From Leptolinea sp. UBA5203 (GTDB taxonomy: Bacteria > Chloroflexota > Anaerolineae > Anaerolineales > Anaerolineaceae): a stretch of 64,000 nt of DNA. This document shows, in pieces, positions 43,190 to 51,529 of the stretch (positions within the stretch are counted from its first letter, which is position 1; the number at the start of each line of letters is the position of its first letter). A program made the translations under genes and the position numbers. The stretch is from positions 59,003 through 123,002 of the forward strand of contig DHVR01000004.1 in assembly GCA_002412765.1 (NCBI GenBank), written 5' to 3'. Under the pieces are notes generated by a model. That model made no database searches. It saw only the letters and a list, made by a program, of their open reading frames with translations, and was not told the DNA's origin.

Positions 43190-44209
43190 ATGGATATCGC
43201 CAGTTTACTTTCAGGGATTGCAGCCGTTATCTGGGTTGGATTTGTAGGATTAATTGCTTTCATGGTTTTTCAATCCGCCCGCGGTCAAAAAATCAAAAAT
43301 GGGATTGCTTATATTATTACTATGGCTGTGGCAGCAGTGATGCTCACTACGGTCAGCGCCGGCATCGTCTTTATTAATCCGGATGAACGCGGGGTGGTGA
43401 TTTCTGCCATTCAAAGCGGCGGTGTACGCCCCGAACCCATCCAGCCAGGCTTATCCTGGATTGTGCCTTTTGTGGAACGCGTCGAGCGCTATTCTATTTC
43501 CAAACAGACCTACACCATGTCCATTGCTCCTGGCGAAGGTGCAGTCAGTGGTGATGATTCCATCGTTGCCAGAACCTCGGATGGGCAGGAGGTGTTGGTG
43601 GATGCCTCTGTGATCTATTCCATAGATCCGGCCAGAGTGGTGGATGTGCATATCACCTGGCAGAACCGCTATGCCACGGATCTCATCCGGGCCATCTCCC
43701 GTGGCATCATCCGGGATGCCATTTCTCAATACGGCATTGAGGAAGTTTACAGCCTGAAGCGTGCAGAGCTCACAACTCGAATGGCAGACACTCTGCGAGT
43801 TAAACTGGCAAATAATGGCCTCCTGCTGGATGATTTCGTCCTGCGCAACATCGCTTTTTCGGAAGAGTATTCCGCATCCGTAGAGCAAAAACAAATTGCC
43901 GAGCAGCAAGCACAGCAGGCTAAATTTGTCGTGGAGCAAAAGAAACAGGAAGCCGATCAAGCCCGCGAAGTAGCCAAGGGTAAAGCCGATGCCGCTGTCA
44001 CTGAAGCCGAAGGCGAAGCGCTCGCCCGCGTCATCGCAGCCAAAGCCGAAACTGAATCCTTGAACTTGATTGCGGAAGTGCTCAGTAAGAATCCCAATCT
44101 ACTCACTTACCAGTACATCACCAAGCTTTCCCCCAATATTGAAGTCATGTTGCTGCCCAACGATAACAGTTTCCTTTTCCCCTTACCGGAAATCGGCCCA
44201 CAGCAATAA
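43190..44209 (+). CDS. SPFH/Band 7 (prohibitin-like) membrane protein
   Basis: From the ATG at 43190 (AAAGGAG upstream) the product has 339 residues: two N-terminal membrane helices (about 6-26 and 43-65), an SPFH domain (about 70-250; INPDERGVVISAIQSGGVRP, PGLSWIVPFVERVERYSI, VYSIDPARVVDVHITWQNRY) and an Ala/Glu/Lys-rich coiled coil (about 225-300), ending in a hydrophobic segment. Such proteins oligomerise in membranes and organise microdomains or regulate proteases. An in-frame extension to 43022 lacks a ribosome site and overlaps the neighbour. Confidence 0.9.
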   Translation: MDIASLLSGIAAVIWVGFVGLIAFMVFQSARGQKIKNGIAYIITMAVAAVMLTTVSAGIVFINPDERGVVISAIQSGGVRPEPIQPGLSWIVPFVERVERYSISKQTYTMSIAPGEGAVSGDDSIVARTSDGQEVLVDASVIYSIDPARVVDVHITWQNRYATDLIRAISRGIIRDAISQYGIEEVYSLKRAELTTRMADTLRVKLANNGLLLDDFVLRNIAFSEEYSASVEQKQIAEQQAQQAKFVVEQKKQEADQAREVAKGKADAAVTEAEGEALARVIAAKAETESLNLIAEVLSKNPNLLTYQYITKLSPNIEVMLLPNDNSFLFPLPEIGPQQ

Positions 44210-44230
44210 AGGTTTGATTTACTCCGTCAA

Positions 44231-44260
44231 AACAGTCCCATTATTTTTGGGGCTGTTTTT
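44231..44260 (+). terminator. Intrinsic terminator after the SPFH gene
   Basis: AACAGTCCC (44231-44239) pairs with GGGGCTGTT (44249-44257), with a 9-nt loop and a run of T following. Confidence 0.85.
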
Positions 44261-44309
44261 CATTCAACAATATTAATCCAGTCGTAAAAAAGTTAACAAA
44301 ATAAGACCT

Positions 44310-44564
44310 TAAGAGGTTGTTAAAAACAATAATTGAAAGAGAATAAAACTGGTCAAAAATATAAAGTAGGGCAAATCCAATAATCAAAACGATTCCCGAC
44401 CGACGTAGGGGGAGGTCTCAGACCTCCCCCTACGTATGATGGGCACCTCCCCCGCACAATGATTGCCACGTTGGACAAATACAACTTGCATACCGCCACG
44501 GCAATCTGCAATCGGCAACCCATCACGCGCATTTGTCTACCTTAGAGTTTTTAACAGTCTCTTA
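44310..44564. mobile_element. MITE-like element upstream of selD
   Basis: TAAGAGGTTGTTAAAAAC (44310-44327) and GTTTTTAACAGTCTCTTA (44547-44564) are terminal inverted repeats matching at 16 of 18 positions, enclosing 255 bp with no gene. Inside is a perfect 15-bp-arm hairpin, ACGTAGGGGGAGGTC and GACCTCCCCCTACGT (44403-44435). No clear target-site duplication. Size and ends suggest a non-autonomous transposon; the parent transposase is not in the window. Confidence 0.55.
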
Positions 44565-44633
44565 TGTTTTAGAAAACACTTAGGGTCTAGAATAGTACAT
44601 TTAATTAATTTACTTTCACACTATAATAAAGAA

Positions 44634-45701
44634 ATGGATAATCAAGCTCCATCTCCCTCCGGAAAGCAGATCCGTCTGACGACCCTCGCCACCTGCGCGG
44701 GTTGAGCGTCCAAGCTAAGCGCGGATGCGCTGGCGCACGTGCTGCGCCCGATCAGGGACACTTTCCGAACACAAGATTACCCCGATTTGTTGGTGGGCCT
44801 GGATTCCCCCGATGATGCGGCGGTTTGGCGGCTGGATGAGCAGCGTGCGCTGGTACTCACCACCGACTTTTTCACCCCCATTGTCGATACGCCCTACGAA
44901 TACGGTGCGATTTCGGCTGCCAACAGCCTGTCTGATATTTACGCCATGGGCGGCAAGCCCTTCCTGGCTTTGAATGTGGCCGCCCTGCCTCCCCAGCTGG
45001 ATACCGCCATATCTGCTGAAATTGTACGCGGTGCGGCAGAGAAAGCCCGGGAAGCCGGCGTGGTCATCGCCGGCGGACACACCGTGCAGGACAAAGAACC
45101 CAAGTTTGGTCTGGTGGTCATTGGCTTTGTCGATCCCGCCAAAATGTTCACCAAAGGCGGTTTACGCGTTGGCGATCAGCTCTACCTCACCAAGCCTCTG
45201 GGCTTTGGCGTCACGGCCACGGCCTTAAAACAGGAAGCCGCTGCTCCGGAACACATCCAGGAGATGATCGACTGGATGATGAAACTCAATAAATCCGCGT
45301 CCGAACTGGCCGCGCAGCATGGCGTCAAAGGAGCCACCGATATCACCGGTTTCAGCCTGCTCGGCCACCTCAGTGAGATGACCCAGGCCAGCGGCGTTCA
45401 GGCTATCCTGACCTTTTCAGCCATCCCCTTTCTCTCCTCCGCACGCCGCTACGCCGAGTTGGGCTTTTTCCCCGGCGGTGCAGCCAATAATCAAATGCAC
45501 TTTGCCAGCCATGTTACCTTTGAACCTGAAATCGATGAGATCACCCGCCTGATGCTCTTTGACCCGCAAACCAGCGGCGGCCTATGCTTTGGCGTCCATC
45601 CGGACCATGAAGCCGCCTTCGTCCAGCAAGCCCGCGACGAAGCCCTGCCCATCTGGAAAATCGGCTACATCAAAAGCGGCAAGGGAATAGTCGTGAAGTA
45701 A
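44634..45701 (+). CDS. selD: Selenide, water dikinase, selenoprotein with Sec24 encoded by TGA
   Basis: The gene must be read through TGA at 44703-44705. The 355-residue product then starts MDNQAPSPSGKQIRLTTLAT with CAGUASK at 21-27, placing Sec24 and Lys27 exactly at the Cys17/Lys20 positions of E. coli SelD. Downstream motifs are intact: DDAAVWRLDEQ, LTTDFFTPIVDTPYEYGAIS, NSLSDIYAMGGKP, GGHTVQDKEPKFGL, GATDITGFSLLGHL and DPQTSGGL. SelD makes selenophosphate from selenide and ATP for Sec-tRNA and selenouridine. TATAAT ends 6 nt before the ATG, so the mRNA may be leaderless. A GTG at 44739 would give a protein lacking the active site. Confidence 0.9.
44703..44731 (+). promoter_or_regulatory. 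Sec codon (TGA) and candidate bacterial SECIS hairpin
   Basis: The TGA at 44703-44705 is followed by a perfect stem AGCGC (44718-44722) and GCGCT (44727-44731) closing a GGAT loop. The apical loop starts 17 nt after the TGA, within the range seen in bacterial SECIS elements, and carries the expected G and U. Lower-stem pairing with bulges is possible. Confidence 0.7.
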
Positions 45702-45717
45702 AAATTATTTTTTTTCT

Positions 45718-45772
45718 CCTCCCCCATTTTCTTAAATACTTAATTTGTATTCCCCTGAGAAAATGGGGGAGG
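45718..45772. repeat. Interspersed inverted repeat, copy 2
   Basis: CCTCCCCCATTTTCT (45718-45732) and AGAAAATGGGGGAGG (45758-45772) are perfect 15-bp arms. The right arm and its G-rich flank (GGGTGGGGGT) match the copy at 34150-34185. It lies between selD and ggt. Confidence 0.75.
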
Positions 45773-45850
45773 CCGGGTGGGGGTCAAATCAAAAACCTCG
45801 TCCAGCGAAGCCCGCGATCCATACAACTACCCCTCCCCAAGGAATCCCCC

Positions 45851-47482
45851 ATGACCCCAACCCTGCCCTTCCACTCCCGTCGATCCCCGGTCTACAGCCT
45901 GCACGGCATGGTGGCCTCCAGCCAACCCCTGGCCACCGCCGCCGGAGTGTCCATCCTGGCCCAGGGCGGGAATGCCGCGGATGCCGCCGTCGCCACGGCT
46001 GCGGCGCTCAACGTTACCGAACCTGCCTCCACCGGCATTGGCGGGGACGCCTTCATGCTCTACTACGAAGCGAAGACCGGCATTGTGCATGCCCTCAACG
46101 GCTCCGGACGCACCCCGCAAGCCCTGACCCTCGAACGAATTCAAGCTGCCGGCATCCAGCAGCAAATCCCCGACCATCACCCCTATGCCGTCACCGTCCC
46201 GGGCGCCTGCGCAGCCTGGTGCGATACCGTGCAGACACTAGGAAAACTATGCCTGCCTCAGGTGCTGGCGCCCGCCATCCGCCTGGCCGAGGAAGGCTTC
46301 CCGGTCTCACCGCTCTCTGCCCGCAGTTGGCGTACCGCCGCGGAGCAGGTCCTGGCGTCCTCCCCCAATGGAGCTGAACTCACCCTCCACGGCCGCGGAC
46401 CGGCGGACGGTGAGCTGTTCCGCAATCCGGCACTGGCGCAAACTTTCCGCCAGGTCGCCGAGGGCGGCAAAGCAGCCTTCTATCAAGGAACCATCGCCGA
46501 GAAGATCATGGACACCCTGCAAAAAGCCGGCGGATGCATGAGCGAAGACGATCTGGCCACTCATCAAAGCACCTGGGAACTGCCCATCTCCACTTCCTAT
46601 CGGGATTGGCGCATCTGGGAATGTCCGCCCAACGGACAGGGCCTGACCGCCCTGATCGCGCTCAACATCCTCGAGGGATTTGATCTTTCCGAATTACCGG
46701 CTTTATCCACCCAACGCCTGCACATCGAAATCGAAGCCATGCGCCTGGCCTTTGCCGACACGCGCCGCTTTATCGCCGACCCGGAGCATGCCTCCATCCC
46801 CGTGGACGAACTGCTCTCCAAAGCCTATGCCGCCCAACGCCGCAAAGAAATTTTCCTGGAGCGTACCAACCCGGACATTCAGACCGGCAATCCGCTGGCG
46901 AAAAGCGACACCGTTTACCTCAGCGTGGTGGACGGCGAAGGCAACGCCTGCTCTTTCATCAACAGCCTGTATATGGGGTTCGGCTCCGGCATCGTGCCCT
47001 CCGGCAGCGGCTTTGCCCTGCACAACCGCGGCTGCAATTTTTCCCTGGAGGAGACCCATCCCAATTGCGCCGCGCCGATGAAACGCCCCTACCATACCAT
47101 CATTCCAGCCCTGGCCACCCGCGTCAGGGATGGCAGCCTGGCGGCCTGTTTTGGGGTCATGGGCGGCTTTATGCAGCCTCAAGGACATATGCAGGTGGTA
47201 TCCGCCCTGCTGGATGATCAGCTCAATCCGCAGGCCGCGCTGGACCAGCCCCGCTTCTGCATTCAGCAGGATCTTGCCCATAGCGAAGTACTGCTGGAAG
47301 ACGGTATCGCTCTGGAAACCATGGCACAACTGGCCGAGCTGGGCCACCGTGTGACCCCCGTCAACGGCTACCGGCGCGGCGCTTTCGGCCGTGGCCAAAT
47401 CATCTTGCGGGATTCAGATAGCGGTGTCCTCATCGCCGGCAGCGATCCGCGCGGCGACGGCTGCGCCATGCCGGTGGTGTGA
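45851..47482 (+). CDS. ggt: Gamma-glutamyltransferase-like Ntn hydrolase
   Basis: A 543-residue protein of the gamma-glutamyltransferase family. N-terminal marks: GMVASSQPLATAAGVSILAQ, GGNAADAAVATAAALNVTEP and GIGGDAFMLYY. The autoprocessing site is Thr354 in KSDTVYLSVVD, with the same spacing to SVVD as Thr391 in E. coli GGT, and NSLYMGFGSGIVPSGSGF follows. It would cleave itself into two chains. Unlike the secreted E. coli enzyme it has no signal peptide, so it may be cytosolic and act on other gamma-glutamyl or N-acyl compounds. No operon partner is seen. Confidence 0.9.
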   Translation: MTPTLPFHSRRSPVYSLHGMVASSQPLATAAGVSILAQGGNAADAAVATAAALNVTEPASTGIGGDAFMLYYEAKTGIVHALNGSGRTPQALTLERIQAAGIQQQIPDHHPYAVTVPGACAAWCDTVQTLGKLCLPQVLAPAIRLAEEGFPVSPLSARSWRTAAEQVLASSPNGAELTLHGRGPADGELFRNPALAQTFRQVAEGGKAAFYQGTIAEKIMDTLQKAGGCMSEDDLATHQSTWELPISTSYRDWRIWECPPNGQGLTALIALNILEGFDLSELPALSTQRLHIEIEAMRLAFADTRRFIADPEHASIPVDELLSKAYAAQRRKEIFLERTNPDIQTGNPLAKSDTVYLSVVDGEGNACSFINSLYMGFGSGIVPSGSGFALHNRGCNFSLEETHPNCAAPMKRPYHTIIPALATRVRDGSLAACFGVMGGFMQPQGHMQVVSALLDDQLNPQAALDQPRFCIQQDLAHSEVLLEDGIALETMAQLAELGHRVTPVNGYRRGAFGRGQIILRDSDSGVLIAGSDPRGDGCAMPVV

Positions 47483-47634
47483 TTAATTTTCTGGTACCGC
47501 TGGATGGGGCTGCAAACCGATTATGTCTTGGAACTCGCCCGCGAGATAACAGTCAATCCGTAGGACAAACTGGCTCCAGACTCATCACAGATCAATGACC
47601 CACTCATCATATTCGAATTGATAAATACTACTAT

Positions 47635-47790
47635 GTCATTGCGAGCCCGATAGGGGGGCCTGTACTCCGTAGGGGTAGGCAATCTCAACGCTGGGTGGGT
47701 AAAGGTTTCTACTTTCACCAGCTACCTTCAATCCATACAGGGAGATTGCCACGGCCCACCATTTGAACCCATAATTAAACCTATTGGGCC
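47635..47790. repeat. 156-bp inverted-repeat (MITE-like) element
   Basis: Outer arms GTCATTGCGAG (47635-47645) and CTCGCAATGAC (47780-47790), with second-level arms GCAATCTC and GAGATTGC and a CGATAGG/CCTATTG helix, so the whole unit can fold as a long hairpin. The right half matches 38341-38426. No reading frame. Confidence 0.75.
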
Positions 47791-47838
47791 TCGCAATGAC
47801 ACTCATTTTTGTCATCTTGTTGCAAGAAAAATCCGTAG

Positions 47839-48006
47839 GTGGGATCGCTTTTGATCCCACCGAAACACCTATAAGAGCCTATTCATTGACAAGGTAATCT
47901 GGCTCCATGTTTGTCGCTCTGGTGGGTCAACTAGCCATTCTCTCGTCTAAACCTGCCAGGTCTTGATATCAACTCCCGTACCTTTCCAACCAGACCTGGC
48001 AGGTTT
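47839..48006. repeat. Two further hairpin repeats between ggt and the AT-rich island
   Basis: GGTGGGATC/GATCCCACC (47839-47862) with a 6-nt loop, and AAACCTGCCAGGTCT (47949-47963) with AGACCTGGCAGGTTT (47992-48006), perfect 15-bp arms. Around them are decayed copies of a segment containing TGGTGGGTCAA or TGGTGGATCAATGACCCACT, also seen at 47600, 48090 and 48911. Confidence 0.7.
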
Positions 48007-48106
48007 TGCAGGTGCAAATTCCACCAAAACATGGTTGAGAACCTATCCGTCTGCAAGTTGGACTTGTTCCTGATCCGTAGTTCTGGTGGGTAGTTTACCC
48101 ATTCAA

Positions 48107-48613
48107 TTACCTGCTAATAAATGACCAAATATCTCCCGTTTCTGGATTAAAAAGAATATCATCGCGAATGCAATAATAAAGCTGATTCCATTCCATTAAT
48201 TCCTCTTCATATTGTTTTTGTAATTCTGGATAAGCTTTGTCTTTTTTTTCTTTATCTGACAAGCCTTTTATAATCAAATATGCAACCAGAATTAGTGGCG
48301 GAATTCCCAACACACCAAGTCCACTCGGAATACTCATCAAACAAATGGTCGATACTCCCAATAAGAGACCAAACCAAACTTTTAATGGTGTACTAGGTTT
48401 TTGCGGTTTATCTGGTGGGGAACATTTCTTAGCTGTCTCGCTTATGGAATAGTTAGTTCCGGATACATATCCCCCTCCTACACCCACTTTTCCATCGGTA
48501 TAATTCATTGTCGTTGCTGGCCCAGCAAAAGTACCGGTTCCGACACCTGAAGAATAAACAGAAGAAGCTTTCTGAATTCTGTCATCCTTGTTACATTTTG
48601 GGCACGTTGTCAT
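48107..48613 (-). CDS. Hypothetical membrane protein with N-terminal CxxC
   Basis: A 168-residue AT-rich gene. It starts MTTCPKCNKDD, a single zinc-ribbon-like CxxC, followed by a Gly/Ser/Thr-rich stretch, a Pro/Lys segment, two membrane helices (about 78-95 and 99-118) and a charged C-terminal helix (LSDKEKKDKAYPELQKQYEE). A CIRDDILFNPETGDIW tail may supply another cysteine. No named family was recognised. It is the last gene of the leftward AT-rich cluster that contains three HEPN-like genes, but 386 bp separate it from them. Confidence 0.65.
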   Translation of the reverse strand: MTTCPKCNKDDRIQKASSVYSSGVGTGTFAGPATTMNYTDGKVGVGGGYVSGTNYSISETAKKCSPPDKPQKPSTPLKVWFGLLLGVSTICLMSIPSGLGVLGIPPLILVAYLIIKGLSDKEKKDKAYPELQKQYEEELMEWNQLYYCIRDDILFNPETGDIWSFISR

Positions 48614-48999
48614 GGTGATTTTTTCTCCTGATCAAATTTTTTATGCATATGGTTTGTGAAAGTGGAATACACTAAAATTAACAGAAATAATATAAATTGT
48701 TATATAAAAAATATGCTAGTACGAATTAAAATACCACAACTAAGTTTTACTTGATTGGGTAGTATCATTAATTTCCCTCAATATCAATAATTATAGCTAA
48801 ACCTTTAAAGCAGTCAACCAAAATATCGGTTGGAATCAAAGGCAATTCCATCTAAACCTATAAAAAAACTATTTGTTTGCAAGTCGGATTTGCTTCTGGC
48901 CTGTCGCTCTGGTGGATCAATGACCCACTGACCACACTTCGTACCGGACTCAAACAAGGAACCTAGCACCAGGTTAAGTGGTACAAAGGAATAAAATAA
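48614..48999. other. AT-rich intergenic region
   Basis: No gene is seen. It is very AT-rich and includes a decayed copy of the TGGTGGATCAATGACCCACT repeat near 48911-48930. A promoter for the gene at 48613 may lie here, but no convincing box was picked. Confidence 0.5.
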
Positions 49000-49791
49000 T
49001 TAATTTCGACCAGTATTAACATATGAACCAGATGAATTTTTTATAATAGACATATTTGAATTATTTAAAATACTAGATGCCGAAATAGTAACAATCTCAG
49101 AATTCAGATAAGGAATTTCATCGGAAGAAAGAACAAACCCATAATAATTTTGCGTATGTACAAATTTCTTTCTCAATCCACATTCATTGTCATCTAATTT
49201 ATTTTTATAAGAATAAATTGATTGAATAAACACTTCTTTAAGGGACCATAAATTAACATTGAAATATTTTATTGCCTTTTGTTTGTTTTCAGCATGAAAA
49301 TTTAATACTGGTATATCTGGGTTTGCAACATTGAAAACATTAAAATAATAATTTTTCTTTTTTGTGCTATTTTTTGTGCTACTTTTTAGACCGTAATTAT
49401 GCAGAAAGCTATTCCGTAAATAATACAACGGATTAGATTCAATATTAGGATTATATTTATTTTTAGTAATCGAGAATTCATTACAAAACTGAGTAAACAA
49501 AATATTAGTTTCTGATTTCTTGTCAATATTTGTTACTTTACCGAAATAAAATTGACTTAAAAAATCAATTCCTGTAAGTATTAATGCTGTACAAGCCCAC
49601 ATTGCTTGATAATTCTTAACATCTTTATCTAAACAGTGATTAATATCTTTTCTGATCATATAGAGAGAACTTTTTGCTTTATCTCCATAATCATCAAAAT
49701 CAATTTCAGAATCCGGCTCTTTGAAAAATCTATTGTAACCAAACTTATATTTATCATCATTTGTCAGATTTTCATAATAGGAACTAAACAT
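49000..49791 (-). CDS. Hypothetical HEPN-like protein A of the AT-rich cluster
   Basis: A GGGAGG site sets the start at 49791, giving 263 residues. The N-terminal half is helical (MYMIRKDIN-like segments, YQAMWACTALILTGIDFLSQ), followed by NPLYYLRNSFLHNYGLKSS with Arg126-Asn-X3-His131, the R-X4-H pattern of HEPN ribonucleases or their binding relatives. The C-terminal half is polar. No named family was recognised beyond the motif. It is the third of three such genes transcribed in the same direction, 134 bp after the second. Strong AT bias suggests horizontal acquisition. Confidence 0.65.
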   Translation of the reverse strand: MFSSYYENLTNDDKYKFGYNRFFKEPDSEIDFDDYGDKAKSSLYMIRKDINHCLDKDVKNYQAMWACTALILTGIDFLSQFYFGKVTNIDKKSETNILFTQFCNEFSITKNKYNPNIESNPLYYLRNSFLHNYGLKSSTKNSTKKKNYYFNVFNVANPDIPVLNFHAENKQKAIKYFNVNLWSLKEVFIQSIYSYKNKLDDNECGLRKKFVHTQNYYGFVLSSDEIPYLNSEIVTISASSILNNSNMSIIKNSSGSYVNTGRN

Positions 49792-49925
49792 ACAACCCTC
49801 CCTATAATTAGTTTGCTCACGATTGTATATACACAAATTACTTTCGATATGAGTAGTAATCAAAACATAGATTATTGGGATGACTGAATGACAAATTATG
49901 TGATTTTATACTTATTATGATTTTT

Positions 49926-50642
49926 TTATTCTTTAGGTAGTAATGAATTTATTCTTTCCTTTATTTCTGAGAGCCAAATTAAATCCTCAGAATGAATTTC
50001 TTTAATCCTGTTAAATAGCCAAGAGTGAAAATCACTGGCTTGTTTATAATAACTTTCAAGAAGACCTTGAATTTCAATCTCATCATCAAAAGTTGAGAAA
50101 AATGGTTTTCCTTTTTTTTGTGTCCACCCTGAAAATTGTAATAAAGGTCTTTTTTTAATTACATATTGAAAATTGGGTAATCCTTTACTGATCCCGTTTT
50201 CAATATTTATTGAAAATACCGCATGGGTTATTGGTAATGAGTAATGAAGACTGAAATTGCGTAATTCCTCGATAAATCCAGTTAACGAATTATTTACAAA
50301 TCTATTTTTTACCTCAGATTTGTATTCATAAAGAAATTCGTTTCCGGCATACCAATAATTAATAGCAATTCTAGTTTGATCAACTAAAGCTGTAGCAGAT
50401 GACAAAAAATTAAATAATCTTCTTACAACCTCATTTATCGAAATATCCAAAGCTTGTGTATTTTCAATTGATATTAGTGGAAATATTACTTGAGGGTTTT
50501 TTACTTTATTAACAAAATCAACAACGTCTTTATAATTGTGGTTAAACACGTATATATAATCACTAAGCGTAATCAATCGCCCTTCAATTTGATAGGCTTT
50601 CGATGACTTTAATTGTTCCAAAAGTAAATAATATTCATCCAT
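49926..50642 (-). CDS. Hypothetical HEPN-like protein B of the AT-rich cluster
   Basis: A protein of 238 residues from the ATG at 50642; a TTG at 50651 is a possible start. It is almost wholly helical. Residues 68-95 (ISINEVVRRLFNFLSSATAL, then VDQTR) and FIEELRNFSLHYSLPITH with Arg128-Asn-X3-His133 match the layout of HEPN domain proteins such as the Cthe_2314 type, in which a helix-borne R-N-X3-H motif forms the RNase site. Catalysis is not proven. It lies between proteins A and C, 125 bp after C. Confidence 0.7.
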   Translation of the reverse strand: MDEYYLLLEQLKSSKAYQIEGRLITLSDYIYVFNHNYKDVVDFVNKVKNPQVIFPLISIENTQALDISINEVVRRLFNFLSSATALVDQTRIAINYWYAGNEFLYEYKSEVKNRFVNNSLTGFIEELRNFSLHYSLPITHAVFSINIENGISKGLPNFQYVIKKRPLLQFSGWTQKKGKPFFSTFDDEIEIQGLLESYYKQASDFHSWLFNRIKEIHSEDLIWLSEIKERINSLLPKE

Positions 50643-50776
50643 CTTTATCAAAATACTCCACTAAAAATCATCGGGGTACTAATATTTTACTTTTTTTCAA
50701 TGAAATAATACTATGGACTATCAATGACAAGTTAAACTAATACTAATCATCATCGAAAGAATTGTTTATAAAAACA

Positions 50777-51421
50777 TTACTCCAATTTATCAACAATTAA
50801 TCTAAATTGTAGATTAGCACAATCCAATAGATGAAAATTTATTAGCTCGGGATTAATACCAAGTGCGCCAACAGAACAACCTACAAAACTGCCTATCACG
50901 TCAAAGGCTGCTTGAAATTCACACATATTAATTTGATATTCAGGAATCTTTGGTGAATGAAATGCGCTTTTATCAATGTGGGCAACATATTTGTCACGAA
51001 TAAATTTTAATTCTTTAACAAAATCACTATCATCTGAATATGCAATTAGTATTAATTTTATTGATGCTAGAAGATCTTTATAATAACCATTATCTAACTC
51101 ATGGTTATAATTATTTTCTAGGAAAATTTCAAAATCAGCTAATGTTATTGAATCCTTATTCCTAATTAAAATATTTGATAAACTAATAATCACAGATTTT
51201 CTACAAACTAATAAAATCAAATTAAAAAACTCACTATAACTAATATATTTTTTTGGATTATCTTTTTGAATTTCAAAAATTTCTCTCATAAATAGTAAAG
51301 CCGAATATCCATCAACATAAGAATTAGCAATGCTTAACGCTTTCATTGATAATTTTCGGTTTATATCTGGTCGTTTTAATTCAGGCATGAAAATATAATC
51401 CCATATATTCGAAAAAAACAT
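50777..51421 (-). CDS. Hypothetical HEPN/AbiU2-like protein C of the AT-rich cluster
   Basis: A 214-residue helical protein resembling AbiU2-type HEPN proteins: a middle helix LLVCRKSVIISLSNILIRNK, then SITLADFEIFLENN, and FVKELKFIRDKYVAHID with Arg142-X5-His148. This matches the family's usual order of a first helix pair followed by the RX4-6H helix. AbiU2-like proteins are linked to abortive infection. It is the first of the three HEPN-like genes, next to a decayed antitoxin gene. It may encode a toxin-like RNase; partner antitoxin not identified. Confidence 0.7.
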   Translation of the reverse strand: MFFSNIWDYIFMPELKRPDINRKLSMKALSIANSYVDGYSALLFMREIFEIQKDNPKKYISYSEFFNLILLVCRKSVIISLSNILIRNKDSITLADFEIFLENNYNHELDNGYYKDLLASIKLILIAYSDDSDFVKELKFIRDKYVAHIDKSAFHSPKIPEYQINMCEFQAAFDVIGSFVGCSVGALGINPELINFHLLDCANLQFRLIVDKLE

Positions 51422-51529
51422 ATTTGGTTAGAATATTCGTAGTAATCACCCTCTACACCCCCTGTGCATCTCTTTTATTATATATAAATTCCCCACAACA
51501 CAAGGTTAGAAATACCCCTCTTATTACTC

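Noticed and set aside
44463..44633. Upstream extension of the selD frame
   Set aside because: It runs through the MITE-like element, lacks a ribosome site, and a -10 box ends just before the ATG at 44634.
44739..45701. selD starting at GTG 44739, or selD as a pseudogene
   Set aside because: That start removes the catalytic residue and glycine-rich loop. The TGA lies exactly at the Cys/Sec site and a hairpin follows, so readthrough is the better explanation than decay.
46703..47398. 231-codon minus-strand frame opposite ggt
   Set aside because: It is antisense to conserved catalytic segments of ggt and has no recognisable domain.
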